Source of the DNA: Celoporthe dispersa
Taxonomy: Eukaryota > Ascomycota > Sordariomycetes > Diaporthales > Cryphonectriaceae
Length of the DNA: 64,000 bases
Reading direction: 5' to 3'
Assembly: GCA_016584495.1 (NCBI GenBank)
Contig: WAID01000003.1
Span: forward strand, 4,340,001-4,404,000
Part shown: piece by piece, positions 46,411-58,142 of the stretch
How the letters are laid out: every line of letters begins with the position of its first letter
Position numbering within the stretch: the first letter of the stretch is position 1
Notes under the pieces: model-generated
Told to the model about the DNA's origin: nothing
What the model saw: the letters and a program-made list of their open reading frames with translations, nothing else
Databases searched by the model: none
Translations under genes and position numbers: made by a program

Positions 46411-48188
46411 ATGTCGCTCTACCACGAGGCTGCGTCGGTTCTCGATGGCGACGCAGCTGCCGGCGGAAACCTGCGCTCTCGCGTCTTCAACAGCAAGGAC
46501 CTGAAGTCGCCCCGAGGCCAGGTGTATGCTCTGGCTGTGGAGTCATGCAAATGGTCATCGGTCCTGTCAGAGGTCATTGACCACTCGCAGCTGCTTCAGC
46601 ACGAGAAGAAGGTAACCGCACAGCCAGCCCCCTTGGACAGCACCCGAGGCTGACTGTACCTCCCAGCTCACGCCTATCCTCTCGCTACTGCTGGTGCATG
46701 ACTTCCTGCTGGCAAGAGGCGGTATCGCCCTACCAGCGTCGCACGGTCTGCGGGCCACGATCGAGCGCCACAGGTCTCGCCTGACGGCAGAGCTCAGCCG
46801 TGCCAGGATACGCAGGAAATGCTCCTCCGTGGAGGCCCTGGCCGAACATGTCGAGGCATCTCTGCACTCGAGGAGCCGGCACCCACGATGGATCCGGATC
46901 AACACCTTGAGGTCTACCCTGGACGTCCAGCTGGCCACTACCTTCGAGGGCTACCAGAGGACAGGCTCGATCCGCGAGGTCCTGGATGGGCCGGGCAGGC
47001 TCATCTACGTCGACGAGCACATCCCGGATCTTGTGGCCGTCCCCCCCCGGTTTGACTTTTGCGAGATGCCCGGCCTACAGAACAGGCGCCATCATACTTC
47101 AGGACAAGGCCTCCTGTTTTCCAGCCTACCTGCTTGATCCGCAGCCCGAGGACGGACATGTTATTGACGGCTGTGCCGCGCCGGGCAACAAGACGACCCA
47201 CCTAGCGGCAATCATCAAGTCACGCGGCCACAGGCCAGAGCCTCATGCCGGCATCCATGCTTTCGAGAGGGACGCAAGACGGGCCAAGACGCTCGAGAAG
47301 ATGGTCAGTACGGCCGGTTCGGACGGCTTTACGCAGGTTCACCAGGGGCAGGACTTCCTGAAAGTCAACCCCTCGGATGATAAGTACCGCGAGGTCGGGG
47401 CGATCCTCCTAGACCCGAGCTGTTCCGGGAGTGGTATTGTCGGCCGCGACGATATGCCTGATCTGCACCTTCCGACAGCTGCTGCCGGGGCAAGAGCGCA
47501 GGGCAGAGCAGCGAGGGGTTCCGCAGGCGCGACGTCAAGAAAGCGGAAACGCCAGGACGACGATACTGCATCCGAGAAAGTCCTGATCGACGACGATGGG
47601 AACACGACCGTGGCAGTCTCGGAGAAGGACCTCCAGGCACGGCTCAAGGCGCTGTCGGACTTCCAGCTCGCTATACTCCTGCACGCCTTCAGCTTTCCGG
47701 CCGCGCGGAAGATCACATATTCGACCTGCTCGGTGCATGCGGAGGAGAACGAGCATGTGGTCCTGAAGGCCCTGCAGTCAGATATTGCACGGCAGCGCGG
47801 ATGGCGTGTGCTGCCTCGGGAATCCCAGGTGAGCGGGATGCAAGCATGGCCGGTCCGCGGCCAGGCCGACGCCTGCGGTGAGCACAGTGAGGTTGCCGAG
47901 GCCTGCATCCGCACCTACAAGGACGATGGCCGTGGCGTCATGGGCTTCTTCGTGGCTGCTTTCACGCGCGACGGCAGTAGTGGCGACGAGACGTTCATGC
48001 CGATGGCGGAAGCCCAGAGACCCGAACATGTACCAAAGCCTCCCAGGAAGTCGAAGAAAGCATCGCGGGGAGGCGACCTGTCCGTCGGCCCGCCCTTGCT
48101 TGACGTGGCTGAGTCGGGTATCGATGAGCATAGAGTGGAGGCAGCGGACCTGAGTGGTGAAAGCGACTGGGGTGGCTTTGACGACTGA
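46411..48188 (+). CDS. rcm1: NSUN5/Rcm1-type rRNA cytosine-C5 methyltransferase; one frameshift
   Basis: S-adenosylmethionine-dependent RNA m5C methyltransferase; yeast Rcm1 and human NSUN5 modify one cytosine of large-subunit rRNA in the nucleolus. Exons are 46411-46611 and 46667-48188 with a 55 bp intron (GTAACC...CCCAG) joining HEKK to LTPILSLLLVHDFLLARGG, about 573 residues after correction. The start MSLYHEAA is characteristic of fungal members; an in-frame ATG 36 bp upstream is less likely. Key motifs: DGCAAPGNKTTHLA (SAM binding), DPSCSGSGIV, and YSTCSVHAEENE with the catalytic cysteines. A basic insert (SRKRKRQDDD) resembles a nuclear localisation signal. One extra base within CCCGG at 47069-47073 breaks the frame; correction gives FCEMPAYRTGAIILQDKAS. 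An acidic, low-complexity tail ends in GGFDD. Confidence 0.92.
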
Positions 48189-49310
48189 ATATGTGTGGGG
48201 GTGGAGGGAGGGGGTCCAGAGTCTTCCGAGTTACGACGACAAGCAGAGGATTGACGCAAGGGTGGTGGAGGCTGATCTTCGGGCCTCATTCCGCGTCCGA
48301 ATCCCGGCACCGGCCCGTCAATACAACTTGGTCGCCTCAAGGAGAGGAGTGTCTACAAACTATCGAGACGGTTTGCTGCATCCAGTCGAGGACGCGGCCC
48401 TTCAGCATCGGCTTGTCTCGAGGCTGTACGAAGGGAGCCGGGCAGACTCTGGGAGTAGCCGTGTCTCCCGTAAAGGCGGCCCGGGTCGGGTGCAAGCGGG
48501 TTGGAGCCCGAGACTCGTCTGACAAATCGTCGCAGAGGCGGAAATTGCAGAAAAGAAGGATTGATCCAAGGAAGCCCTTATCTGCTACGAGCCTCTGACC
48601 TTCTTTCACCGCTTTATTTCCGGCTAAACATTGGGTCCGGGACGGGCGTGTGGGCGTCTTCTCGCCTGATATTAAGCCCTCCTTGGTAAGCCAAGAATCC
48701 CCTCGCCCCGAGAAGTCTTCTCTCTCTCTCTCTCTTTTTGTCGAAGCAAAAACAAAGAACAAGGCCACAGCGTGTTCGCCTTCGTTCAACTCCCCACCCT
48801 AGAAAAGAAATTTTAAAGACGAATATATAGGGGCAAGGCTGCAGCCGAGGCATTCTCTGATAATGGACCCACAGCGGCTTCCAGCGGGTGTGGCGCGCCA
48901 AGCACACTGCAGGATCCGCAGAGCCTCCTCGAACACACGTGCGGAACCCCTGCCGCCTTTCCAGTTCTCGCTCGTATACTACGTAGTATTCTTTTTTTGT
49001 TTTCCCCGAACACCTTTCTTAGTCGAGAACCTCGGCACGGAAGCCACCTCGGCGCCGTTGGCCGGGCGCTGTGGGTCGATCGATGCTTGGAAAAGAAAAA
49101 CCTATCGGTGGAGCCAGATAGAGATGAACAGTCGATTCATGGGCGAAGAAGCAGGGAGAAAGCCATTCTTAATTCCGGCCGAGATGTGACCTTTTCTTGT
49201 CTCGTCCTCCTTCCGTCTTGGCCTCTTTTTCTCTCCCCTCCCTTTCCTTCTCCTTCTTTTCTCCCGCGCAATGCGACTTCGACACAACTCCCTCGAGCCC
49301 CCCTCTGGAC
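48189..49310. promoter_or_regulatory. Promoter region of the MFS transporter and 3' end of the NSUN5-like gene
   Basis: No gene is visible. It includes a CT run near 48718-48735, a TATATA-like sequence near 48824 and a perfect 14-bp palindrome at 48976-48989. The stretch just before the start at 49190-49265 is CT-rich. Confidence 0.45.
48976..48989. promoter_or_regulatory. Perfect 14-bp palindrome upstream of the MFS gene
   Basis: ATACTACGTAGTAT, about 320 bp before the transporter start. It contains TACGTA and could bind a dimeric regulator; this is inferred from symmetry only. Confidence 0.35.
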
Positions 49311-51341
49311 ATGGCGAACTCAACCTCGAGCGCGTCTCTGGCCTCTGCTGTCACTGCCACTGAGGCCGACGTCCAGTCCCAAAGCTCTCGGCAGTCCCGC
49401 GTGAGCCATCTCAAGGTGGTTTTCGACCCGGCCGGCGTCACGAGGGAGGCGTTGCAATGGAGATATCCGGGCTCAGGGACGGAGGAGGACCCCTTCGCCG
49501 TCGACTTCACACCATGCGACCCTTTTAATCCTCAGGGCTACAGCGTCAAGAAGAAATGGGCCATCACCGTCCTGACCGCCTTTTCGACCTTGGCCGTCGC
49601 CTTTGTGAGCAGTGCGTTCTCCGGCGGCCTCGCGTACATCATCGAGGAGTTTAGGGTCTCCGAGGAGCTCTCGATACTGGGCATCTCCCTCTTCGTCGTG
49701 GGCTTCGCGATCGGGCCCCTCCTGTGGGCGCCGATGAGCGAGTCGTTCGGCCGCCAGATGCTCTACTTTGTCACATACGGCGCCATGGTCGCCTTCAACG
49801 CCGCGGCTGCTGGTGTGCCTACCTTCTCTGGCCTTGTCATCCTCCGGTTCTTCGCTGGCGCCTTTGGCTCGTCACCACTCACCAACTCGGGCGGTGTGAT
49901 CGCCGACATGTTCTCCGCCTCAGAGCGAGGGTTTGCCACGGCGTGTTTTGCTGCTGCCCCTTTCCTCGGCCCCTCTCTGGGTGAGTACCCCTCCCCCACA
50001 CCTACCTGAGGCCCCCTGGCACCTCTCGAGAGGCACCCTGCTTATCACTGCTGACTTTACAACGGCAAGGACCCATCGTGAGCGGCTTCCTCGGCGAGGC
50101 GGAGGGGTGGCGCTGGATCGAGGGCGTGATGGCCATCTTCACCGGCGTGCTCTGGATCGTGTGCTCGCTGCTCATCCCGGAAACCTATGCCCCAGTCCTC
50201 CTGCGGACCCGCGCCGCAAAGCTGACCAAGCTGACGGGCAAGGTCTACGTCTCCAAGCTGGACCTGGGGAAGGACCGCATCACCCTGCTCCGACGGCTGC
50301 GCATCTCGCTCTCCCGGCCCTGGACGCTCCTCTTCCGGGAACCCATCGTGCTCCTCGTGTCCATCTACATGGCCATCATCTATGGGACCCTCTACATGAT
50401 GTTCCCCGCCTTCCCGATCATCTTCGAGGAGGAGAAGCACTGGAGCGCCGGCCTCTCGGGCCTCGCCTTTGTGGGCATCCTGGTGGGCATGGTCTTTGCC
50501 ATCGGGTACGCCCTGGTCGACAACATGCGGTACATGAGGATCTCGGAGAAGCTGGGCGGCGACGTGCCGCCAGAGGCCCGTCTCCCGGGTGCCATCGTCG
50601 GGTCCGTTCTGCTCCCCGTCGGTCTCTTCTGGTTCGCCTGGACAGACGGCAATAATGTGCACTGGGTGGTCCCGATCATCGGCAGCGCTTTCTTTGCCAC
50701 GGGTCTGGTGCTGGTGTTCTTGTCCCTGATGAACTACCTCATCGATTCTTGTGAGCCAAACTCTCTCTCTGCATCTCTCTCTCTCTATACCTTTCGGCTT
50801 CTGTATAGACCAAACAGGCAGTCAGGCAGGCAGACTAACGCACGGCTGTCCAGATGTGGTGTTCGCAGCCTCGGTGCTGGCCGCCAACGCAGTCCTCCGA
50901 TCCCTCTTCGGCGCAGCCTTCCCGCTCTTCACCGACCAGATGTACGAGAGCCTCGGCATCCACTGGGCGGCCTCGATCCCGGCCTTCCTCTCGCTCGCCT
51001 GCATCCCCTTCCCCATCTTCTTCTGGAAGTACGGCCCCCACGTCCGCGCCAAGTGCAAGTTCGCCGCCGAGGCCGCCAGGGTGCTGCAGGAGATGCGCGC
51101 CGACAACAACCTCGTCATCGACGAGAGCGAGGCCGAGGAGGAGGTCCGCGACGCAGAAAGGATGCAGAAGCTGGTCAAGTCCATGAGCAGGCAGTCGCGC
51201 AGGAGCCACCGCACCGCGACGCGCAAGGGGAGCGTGGCGGCTGCAGGGCCGTCGTCGGTGGAGAAGGAGCCGGATCTGCCACTTGAGGCGTCGGTGGTCC
51301 GTGACGAGACGGAGATCGAGAAGCCGCAGGAGGAGGTCTGA
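49311..51341 (+). CDS. MFS transporter, DHA1 (drug:H+ antiporter / polyamine-type) family
   Basis: Predicted twelve-helix plasma-membrane exporter of unknown substrate. Exons are 49311-49980, 50070-50750 and 50854-51341, giving 612 residues with no indel. Intron 1 joins FLGPSLG to PIVSGFLGE and intron 2 joins YLIDS to YVVFAAS. The N-terminal ~80 residues are cytosolic, with DPFNPQGYSVKKKWAITVL just before helix 1, a pattern seen in fungal multidrug/polyamine DHA1 proteins. Helix 2-3 loop WAPMSESFGRQ is the MFS motif A region, and GWRWIEGVMAIFTGVLWIV corresponds to the motif C/helix 6 region. The long middle loop contains SRPWTLLFREPIVLLVSIYM. The C-terminal tail of about 100 residues is charged, with a probable coiled coil (SEAEEEVRDAERMQKLVK). 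It is convergent with the PLC-like gene. Confidence 0.92.
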
Positions 51342-52093
51342 TGGTCACTTGGAGGAGGAAGGGGGCTTTTATAAGGCAATGGTCACGACTAAACCCGTCG
51401 ACACCCACGACTTGAAGACTTTGTGTTTTTTCTTTTTTTTTGGGGGGGGCTTTTTTCCCCTCTTCCCCGTTGAGATACCTCAGCATGGCATGGCGTTGCA
51501 TTATAGATGGATCTGCTTTCGATAAACATCATGATCATCTCATGTTGGGAAAATCTTAGGGGGTATCAAGACTTAATATCAAAAGTATAGAAAGGAGCTA
51601 TGGAATCTACACGAGACGGACGATCACGAGCATCATTCTCCGGTATAATTACGTGAATCTAAAGATGAATAGAACGCGACCTCTTAAGGCTCGACTCATG
51701 TAGGTGTCGTATTATAATTACCACAGCAGCGCCGCCGCCTCCGATCGCTCTCGGCCGTTGATGAGTCCTTGGAACACATAATCATAATATCGATCGGGTA
51801 TCTTCCTCTGATTTCCCCACATGGCTCAACCCGTATGTATCTTTCTGCCCTCCAAGAGACATAAGACAACCGGCAGCGTTTTTCCTCGGTGGCAGATCAA
51901 GGGTATGTGGGTGTCATGATCTTGTACCATCCTTCAGTGGCAGCAGACTGGCTTATAATTGATGCTCGATATGTCCAGGTGGCCCTGTCCTCGCCTCTGT
52001 GCAGCACAAGGGACGAAGGAGAGATGCGCTCGCACTGAGGCCCTTCGTCTTGCAGCGATTCGTGTACACAGCACACCGAGTATCCTAATGGAA
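51342..52093. other. Convergent intergenic region between the MFS and PLC-like genes
   Basis: About 750 bp, relatively AT-rich, holding both 3' ends. No gene or clear repeat is seen. Confidence 0.5.
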
Positions 52094-53526
52094 CTAAGGC
52101 ACCAAATGTTCAGTCAAGGCGAAGAGGGTTATCACCGCTGCTAGTTGAAAGGGCTTCTGTGATCGGCCGCCAGCTCGGATCCCAGACAGGCTCTGTGCAG
52201 TGGAAACCTAGGAGGAAGAAGAAAAAAGAATCGTCGTCAGTGAGCCGACATCATTCCGTCGTCTACGCTTCTCAGAAGGCCTTACCTGCGTCCCAGTACT
52301 GGCGGCCATCGACCCAGCCACCGAGCTGCCTGACTGTCCGCCAGCAGCTGTCGTCATCTCCGCCGTAAAGGGCACGCCGTTCATCATGGCCTGTACGGAC
52401 ATCGCATCTCCAACACTGATCCAGTCGAGCTGAACCCCCCCGACGTTAGCCACCGGGTCAGAGGAGAAACCCCCTTGGTGCCAGGACAAGCAACCAACCA
52501 GAATGAAGTTAGGGGTCTGCTGATATAGACCGGAGCAGAGATTCGCCTGAGCCGTGATGGATGCTGCCGAGTTGGTCACGTTGGCAGCGGCTTGGTTCGG
52601 GATAAGGATTCCTGACAGGTTGGTGTCGAGGAAATGGTTTACCAGGATCATCCGGCCGGCTGCAGAGGCGCCGGGAGGGCGGTCGATGGCACATTGGGGA
52701 AAGGTAGGGTCGGTGGTGCTGTTGAGGTGTTAAGTCACTGTGCGTGCTGCTTGGTCTTCCCCTTGTAACGTGTTCCAGGGAGAATTATGGAACGGCTCTG
52801 CTGGTGCCACATCTACTCACTCGAAAGGGGTCTCGCTGACAGCGACGCTTGTTAGCCTGACGGGAATGGTCAACGTGCAGAGTCCAATACTAGACTTACA
52901 ATATATAAGACTGAAACTCATTAAGAATATATGGCACCGGAGGTCCAGCCGGAAAGTCTGTCGCACGTCAGCCGGTGATAACGTGTTGGGCCACGACGTG
53001 GACACAAACCCATAAAGACAACCAGCCGCTGCCCCGCCGAGATCATCTGGCCCAGCGTCGGCCACTGATCCAACGTCAGGTTCCCAGCCGGTGTGAACGC
53101 ATACCCCTTGATCCCGCTGCTCTGGAATGCAGCATCAAAGGCCGTCCCGGGCAGCCCGTCCTGGTTGGTGAGCAGCAGCGTGACCACCTCCTGCGGGCTG
53201 TCGTCCAGGAACGTCTTGATCGTGTCCAGGTAGGCCGTCAGGGGCCCCGCGTCTTCGAGCAGGCACAGCGTGTGGCAGAGCTCGATCGTGCCGTTCGAGA
53301 GGTGCGTCTGCGCCTGCAGGAAGCGGACGCCCTGGGCCAGCTGGTCCGCGACGGATGTCTCCTGGTTGTCTGCCACGGACGTGCCGACGAATGCGGAGTC
53401 GTGGGAGCCGACGAAGGTGATGTTGCTGTACCTGCGCTCGCAGAGCTCGGCGTGGCCGTTGCAGACGGCTGCTGCGGCGACGGCGCGGGTGAACATCGCG
53501 AGGGCGGCGAGGACTGGCTGCTTCAT
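52094..53526 (-). CDS. Secreted PLC-like phosphodiesterase (TIM-barrel) with a 15-nt micro-exon
   Basis: Fungal secreted protein of the phosphatidylinositol-specific phospholipase C-like fold; substrate unknown. Exons (minus): 53526-53010, 52957-52900, 52835-52821, 52718-52286 and 52207-52094, giving 378 residues. The start at 53526 gives a signal peptide (MKQPVLAALAMFTRAVAAAA); an upstream in-frame ATG at 53601 would bury it. The barrel begins VGSHDSAFVG with the likely catalytic His, then LAQGVRFLQAQTH and ELCHTLCLLEDAGPLTAYL. The third exon is only 15 nt. Splicing through it yields VPYILNEFQSYIFETPFDTT then DPTFPQCAIDRP, matching the family with no frame problem. A Ser/Thr/Ala/Gly-rich linker follows; the last exon ends weakly hydrophobic (LAAVITLFALTEHLVP), so a GPI anchor is possible but not clear. 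The last exon is the least certain part. Confidence 0.86.
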
Positions 53527-54955
53527 CCTCACCGGACCTAGATCAATTCCGGGAGGTCGGGAGCATTTGTTGAGGCAAGAGCCGAGATATGTCTTCGGCA
53601 CGGGGCGGGGAAAAGGAAGAAAAGAAATTTAAAAGAGAATAAAGTAGGGTGAGAGGGTGGGCGAGCAGTGCGGTCAGACCTCTGGAGAGTCTGGATGTCG
53701 CTTGAAACACCACCTGAAGTCATGAAACTCCGAGAGCAGGCTGCCTGAGAGGGCAAGGAAAGACTGGCTCCCATGCATAATCTGGCGTGCCGCAAGCTCT
53801 ATTTCTCCTGTGCACGATCAGCGCCCGGTCGGTATATGGGGCCGTCCTGATGCTCGTCAGCAGTGCTGCCCAGGAGGAAGGAGAAGAAGTGTGATTTCTG
53901 AGTTGAGCAGCGACCTGTGTGACCGAACCTATAGTGAAGGGCCTATAGAACCATTTAGAAAAAACAGGCCTGGGCAACAAGCTTAGGCACTCAATCAGGG
54001 GGAACAATGCTATGGTACTAATACCGATGAACAGTTGGGAATAAATAGTCTGGCGAACGTCTGTCTGCTCATACGATGTGCCTGGAGAGATGCTCATGTG
54101 TGTGACCTAATAAGAGTGCCCTTATATCACCACAATGAAGGACATCCCCTCTGTTGGACTCGACATAGGTTCATCGTGGCAACGAATCCTGGCCCTTGAT
54201 CCGTCTGAGAATTTATAGCATGCTGCCTCTCTCCATGCACGTTCTCTACGTGCTTATGTTTTCATCTCTTCCCGTCCTGTCATTTTTGGTCTCGTTTCTC
54301 CATCATTACGGCTCATCGATTTATTCAATTAATCCTTGGTTAATTTGTTTCATTTATTTATTCGTGTGTCTCTTACAAAAATACGGTGTCCTGTATATAG
54401 AAGAACACCACATAGTATTTTCTACCCCCAGGTTCTAACATCCCTAGAGCGAGGATCAATAGACCGGGCATGATACGCAAGAGACAACGTGTTGTTTTCC
54501 CCCTGAAATTTGTGATGTCACCCGAACGGCCACTGAGATATCTGGAGGAAGCCACTCAATCACGACCCGCATAGGCTCCGATGCAAATGAGGAAAGGACA
54601 ATGGGTGTAAGTGGTAGCACCTTCCTGGGATTGAAGAAGCACTTGCCGACGCAGATCGTGCACGGACCATGGAGCTCAACCTCTCTCACAGACGTCACCG
54701 CACGCTGACGAGCTACAAGCTCGACGTCGACGCGCGCAACAAACTCGCCATCTGTCCTGGATTCGTCCCGGGATGAGCCCATCAACGCACGAGGCAGATC
54801 TGGTTCTCATGACTTGACTTCCTGTGTCGGTCCCGGCCCGGTTCAACGGCACTTGCACTGGCCTGAGCATTCCTGGAAGCACACAAACATATCAAGGGGA
54901 GACATCGCAGGGGAGCCTCCGCCTCTGTGGCCCTGAGAATCCCAGGAGCATCACC
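53527..54955. promoter_or_regulatory. Divergent region between the PLC-like and ketopantoate-reductase-like genes
   Basis: About 1.4 kb containing both promoters. The middle (about 54.2-54.45 kb) is AT-rich. No further gene is supported; short open frames on the minus strand at 54.4-55.2 kb are not conserved in appearance. Confidence 0.45.
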
Positions 54956-56301
54956 ATGGTCGTTACAAGGAGGCTGACAGCCGCCCAGGGGCTGAGGGCA
55001 CAAGCTCAAGCCCGCTCGTTCGCCCAGTCCGCGACGAAGGCGTCGCGCGACAGGCCACCGTGGCTGCAGGCGATCCTCAGCGACTCGAAACCTCCACCGA
55101 CCTCGTACGCCTGGACCCTGGACAACCTGGGCTCGGAGGGCGCACGCAGGCCGAGCCAGGCATCTACATCCTCTGTTCATACGGCACCTGAGTCTCGAGT
55201 TCTTGTGCTGGGCGTGGGCAATCTCGGTAGGCTGTATGCCACATGCCTGTCACAGCTCTCGGACCCCCCACCGATCACTCTTGTCGTACACCGACGCAGC
55301 CTTCTGGAGCACTGGGCTTCGGACCCAGGCATAGAGATGACGCGCTATGGACACACTGAACGTCTCTCAAACTTCGACATAGAGTGGTGGACTCCCGAGA
55401 AGCCATCAGTCGGTCCTGTCCGAGAAGCCGTCGACGGCGGGCGCATATCGAACCTCGTCGTTGCCACCAAGGCCCCGGATGCGATCCCTGAGGTCGACAG
55501 ACTGCGCCGCTATCTTGACGGCTCGTCGACTGTCCTTTTGTCCAGAACGGTATGAACAGGCTCTGGCCCCCGCATGGGACCACCTACAGCGCGTGTCGGT
55601 ATCCGGACGGCGATCATCCCAACTTCCTCCACGGCGTGACCATGCATGGGGTCTTCTCAGAGGGTCCCTTCAGGAGTGTACATGCTGCCCCGGCTGGCGT
55701 GGTTGTCGGGCCAGTATGCCCGAGCGACAAGCAGGCCGAGAGGGCTAGCTATCTCACCAGGCTCATCGCAACGGCTCCCCATCTTGCGGGGCGGGCAGTG
55801 CCTCGCTCGGAGCTCTGGATATTGCAGCTCGAGAAGCTCGTCGTCAACATGATCATCAACCCTCTTACCGCCATATTAAGAGTCAGGAATGGCGTGCTTT
55901 TCGCCGACCCAGACGGAAAGCCTGCTGAGGCCATGGACGAGCTGCTCAGGGAGACGAGCGACGTCCTTCAGGCACTGGTCCAGCACGAGAGCAGCCAGGA
56001 GATCTTGAAGGACGGCGACATCTCTGTTGAATCTCTGACACGCCGCCTGTCCGCCCCGGCTCTGAGAGAGATGCTTCATGGGGTTGGCGAGAAGGTGAAA
56101 CACAACAAGAGCTCCATGTTCCAAGACGTCGAGGCTGGCAAGCAGACCGAGATCGCCGAGTTCAATGGCTGGCTCATCGAGACGGCAGGCTTCCTGGATC
56201 AGGGTCTGGACGTGAGCCGGCACAAGGTCCTCGTCGATCTCGTGGAGCAGGGTGTCAAGCTCGACGAGGCTGAGCTGTGCAGGCGTCTGCTGCACCGCTG
56301 A
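54956..56301 (+). CDS. 2-dehydropantoate 2-reductase-like protein (ApbA/PanE family); one frameshift
   Basis: NADPH-dependent reductase family that makes pantoate for coenzyme A, although many fungal members act on other 2-oxo acids. It is a single exon, 448 residues after correction. The N-terminal ~70 residues are Arg/Ala/Ser-rich without acidic residues at first (MVVTRRLTAAQGLRAQAQA), consistent with a mitochondrial presequence. The Rossmann fold starts at RVLVLGVGNLGRLYATCL (GxGxxG). The catalytic-Lys region is LEKLVVNMIINPLTAI, and the C-terminal ApbA_C domain includes EFNGWLIE. One base is missing at about 55535-55541 (CTTTTGTCC): before it the frame gives SSTVL, and after it VQNGMNRLWPPHG, where QNG is the conserved substrate-loop motif. 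It is divergent from the PLC-like gene. Confidence 0.88.
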
Positions 56302-57705
56302 CAGCAACTACGCGCGGCAAGGGCACAAGATGGTAGACACTTCTCCCGACAAGATCGATATGGTATCAAGGGCATCATCATCATTCAGAGGAGCGTCCTT
56401 TTGGCACCATCCAGCTCGAGCGGCCCTCGTGATGCTGCATGAGTGACCACCAGGCCGTGGCCACCACTCCTTGGCGCTCTCTGACCTTACGTATGATTGC
56501 TGCTGCGGTTGAGACCGTTGGCGTGGATCGGACCTCCTCGACCTGCTGGGAAACAGCGCAGGATGGCCAAGCTATACAAGCAGGACGACTTTAGCTGGTG
56601 TATTCATATCATCTTGTCTCCGGCTCAGCTTGTAGCTCACTGTGACCGACTGTCTAGGGCGAGGTATGGGCGACTCTTTCACCAAGCTACCGAGACCAAA
56701 TCCAGAGGAGTCTTTCTACGGGCACGTACAGAGGCGACGACTACTTACAGCTCATGACCGGCGGACCCAGGAACTCAAGCCTACAGACTAATCTTCACTA
56801 AGTTGTTCCGGCTGTGCGGTTGACCACATGACGGCGCATTCGTTCTACAACTCTGCTGAGAAAAGGCGACGGAAGCCGCCCTTCGGCCATGTGGAAGAGC
56901 AGCCGGGCAGTGAGACCCTCGCTCGCTCGTAAACAAAGGCTTGAATCAAGGGTCTCATGTGGCAGCCCAGTCAAGCTCGATACCGCCCACACCGCTCTTC
57001 CACCACCAACTGAAAGTCTCCTGGCATGGGCGACCACCGCCGCTGCCCGTATCAACCGGCTGAGCCATGTGCTGTGTGAGATGAAGCCAGCCTAATTTCT
57101 CCTGGGATCTTGGTGTGTCTTACGCTGCGCTGTATAGGTCCATATGCCTATACCTAACTCCTCTATACCCTTATAACTAACGTCTTATTGCAGCACACAC
57201 GCATCGAATTTTTCACCCGAACTCCACTTTTTACCGTCTCCAGCCAACGGGCATCCCCTCGTGATGCAGCACTTTGGCTCGCGGAAGTTTTGTTGCAAGC
57301 ATCGCGGCCCCGCAGGAGGTACCTTCACACCCAATGCTGATCGCCCGGATGGTTGGCCGCCGGACTTGGAGATCGAGCCAGCTCGCAGGGACAACAGCGA
57401 GGACCCATGACACGTTCCCCGAACAGAGCGATCGAGCGAACCAGTATTCTCGACTCACAAGGGCTGATGTCGTTTTGACCGCCCCAGATTGTACCCTCAG
57501 CAGGGGTTTCTCAGGACCAACGTGATGTCGTCAGAGAAGCTGCAGCACAGGGGACCGACCTACCTATGCGAACAATGTAATTTCAGCGAATGTTACGAGT
57601 CCTAAGTGCCTTGGAATGGGGCTCAACGTTATCTGACCTAGCTACGACACGTCCTCACGACGCGTCCCTTGGGACAGTGCGCCAAATACCGTTGAAATCA
57701 TGGCC

Positions 57706-57717
57706 TTTTTTTTTAAA

Positions 57718-57765
<48 letters not shown>

Positions 57766-57839
57766 GCGGTCGCGCTGTGAGGATCTCGGGCGGCCGCGGG
57801 AGGCTGACGAGGGCTCTTGTTCCCCTCCGCCACCGGCAG

Positions 57840-57872
<33 letters not shown>
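57706..57872. repeat. Compound simple-sequence block: T9A12, (GA)17 and (CA)15
   Basis: A T9A12 run passes directly into 17 GA units (57727-57760). After about 80 bp of unique sequence there are 15 CA units (57843-57872). Confidence 0.9.
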
Positions 57873-57874
<2 letters not shown>

Positions 57875-58142
57875 AATCGAGCAAGAAGGAAGCCAGCAAT
57901 TACCAAGATGTTCCCAGTTGATACGTAGCAGGCGGCAGCATGCGGTTCTCACCGGTGATCTATCCGCGACTGGTTCTCCAGGCCGAAGGAAGTCTCGATA
58001 GGAGGCTGGTTGAGGACGCACCTACAGCCTGATTGGACTCTAATCCTACCTCAGAATCTAGGAAGTACCTCGAGCCACAGCGGTACAAGCCAGGTACAAA
58101 GTCCGGATTGCGACGCCACCAATCCTCTTGATTAGGAATACT

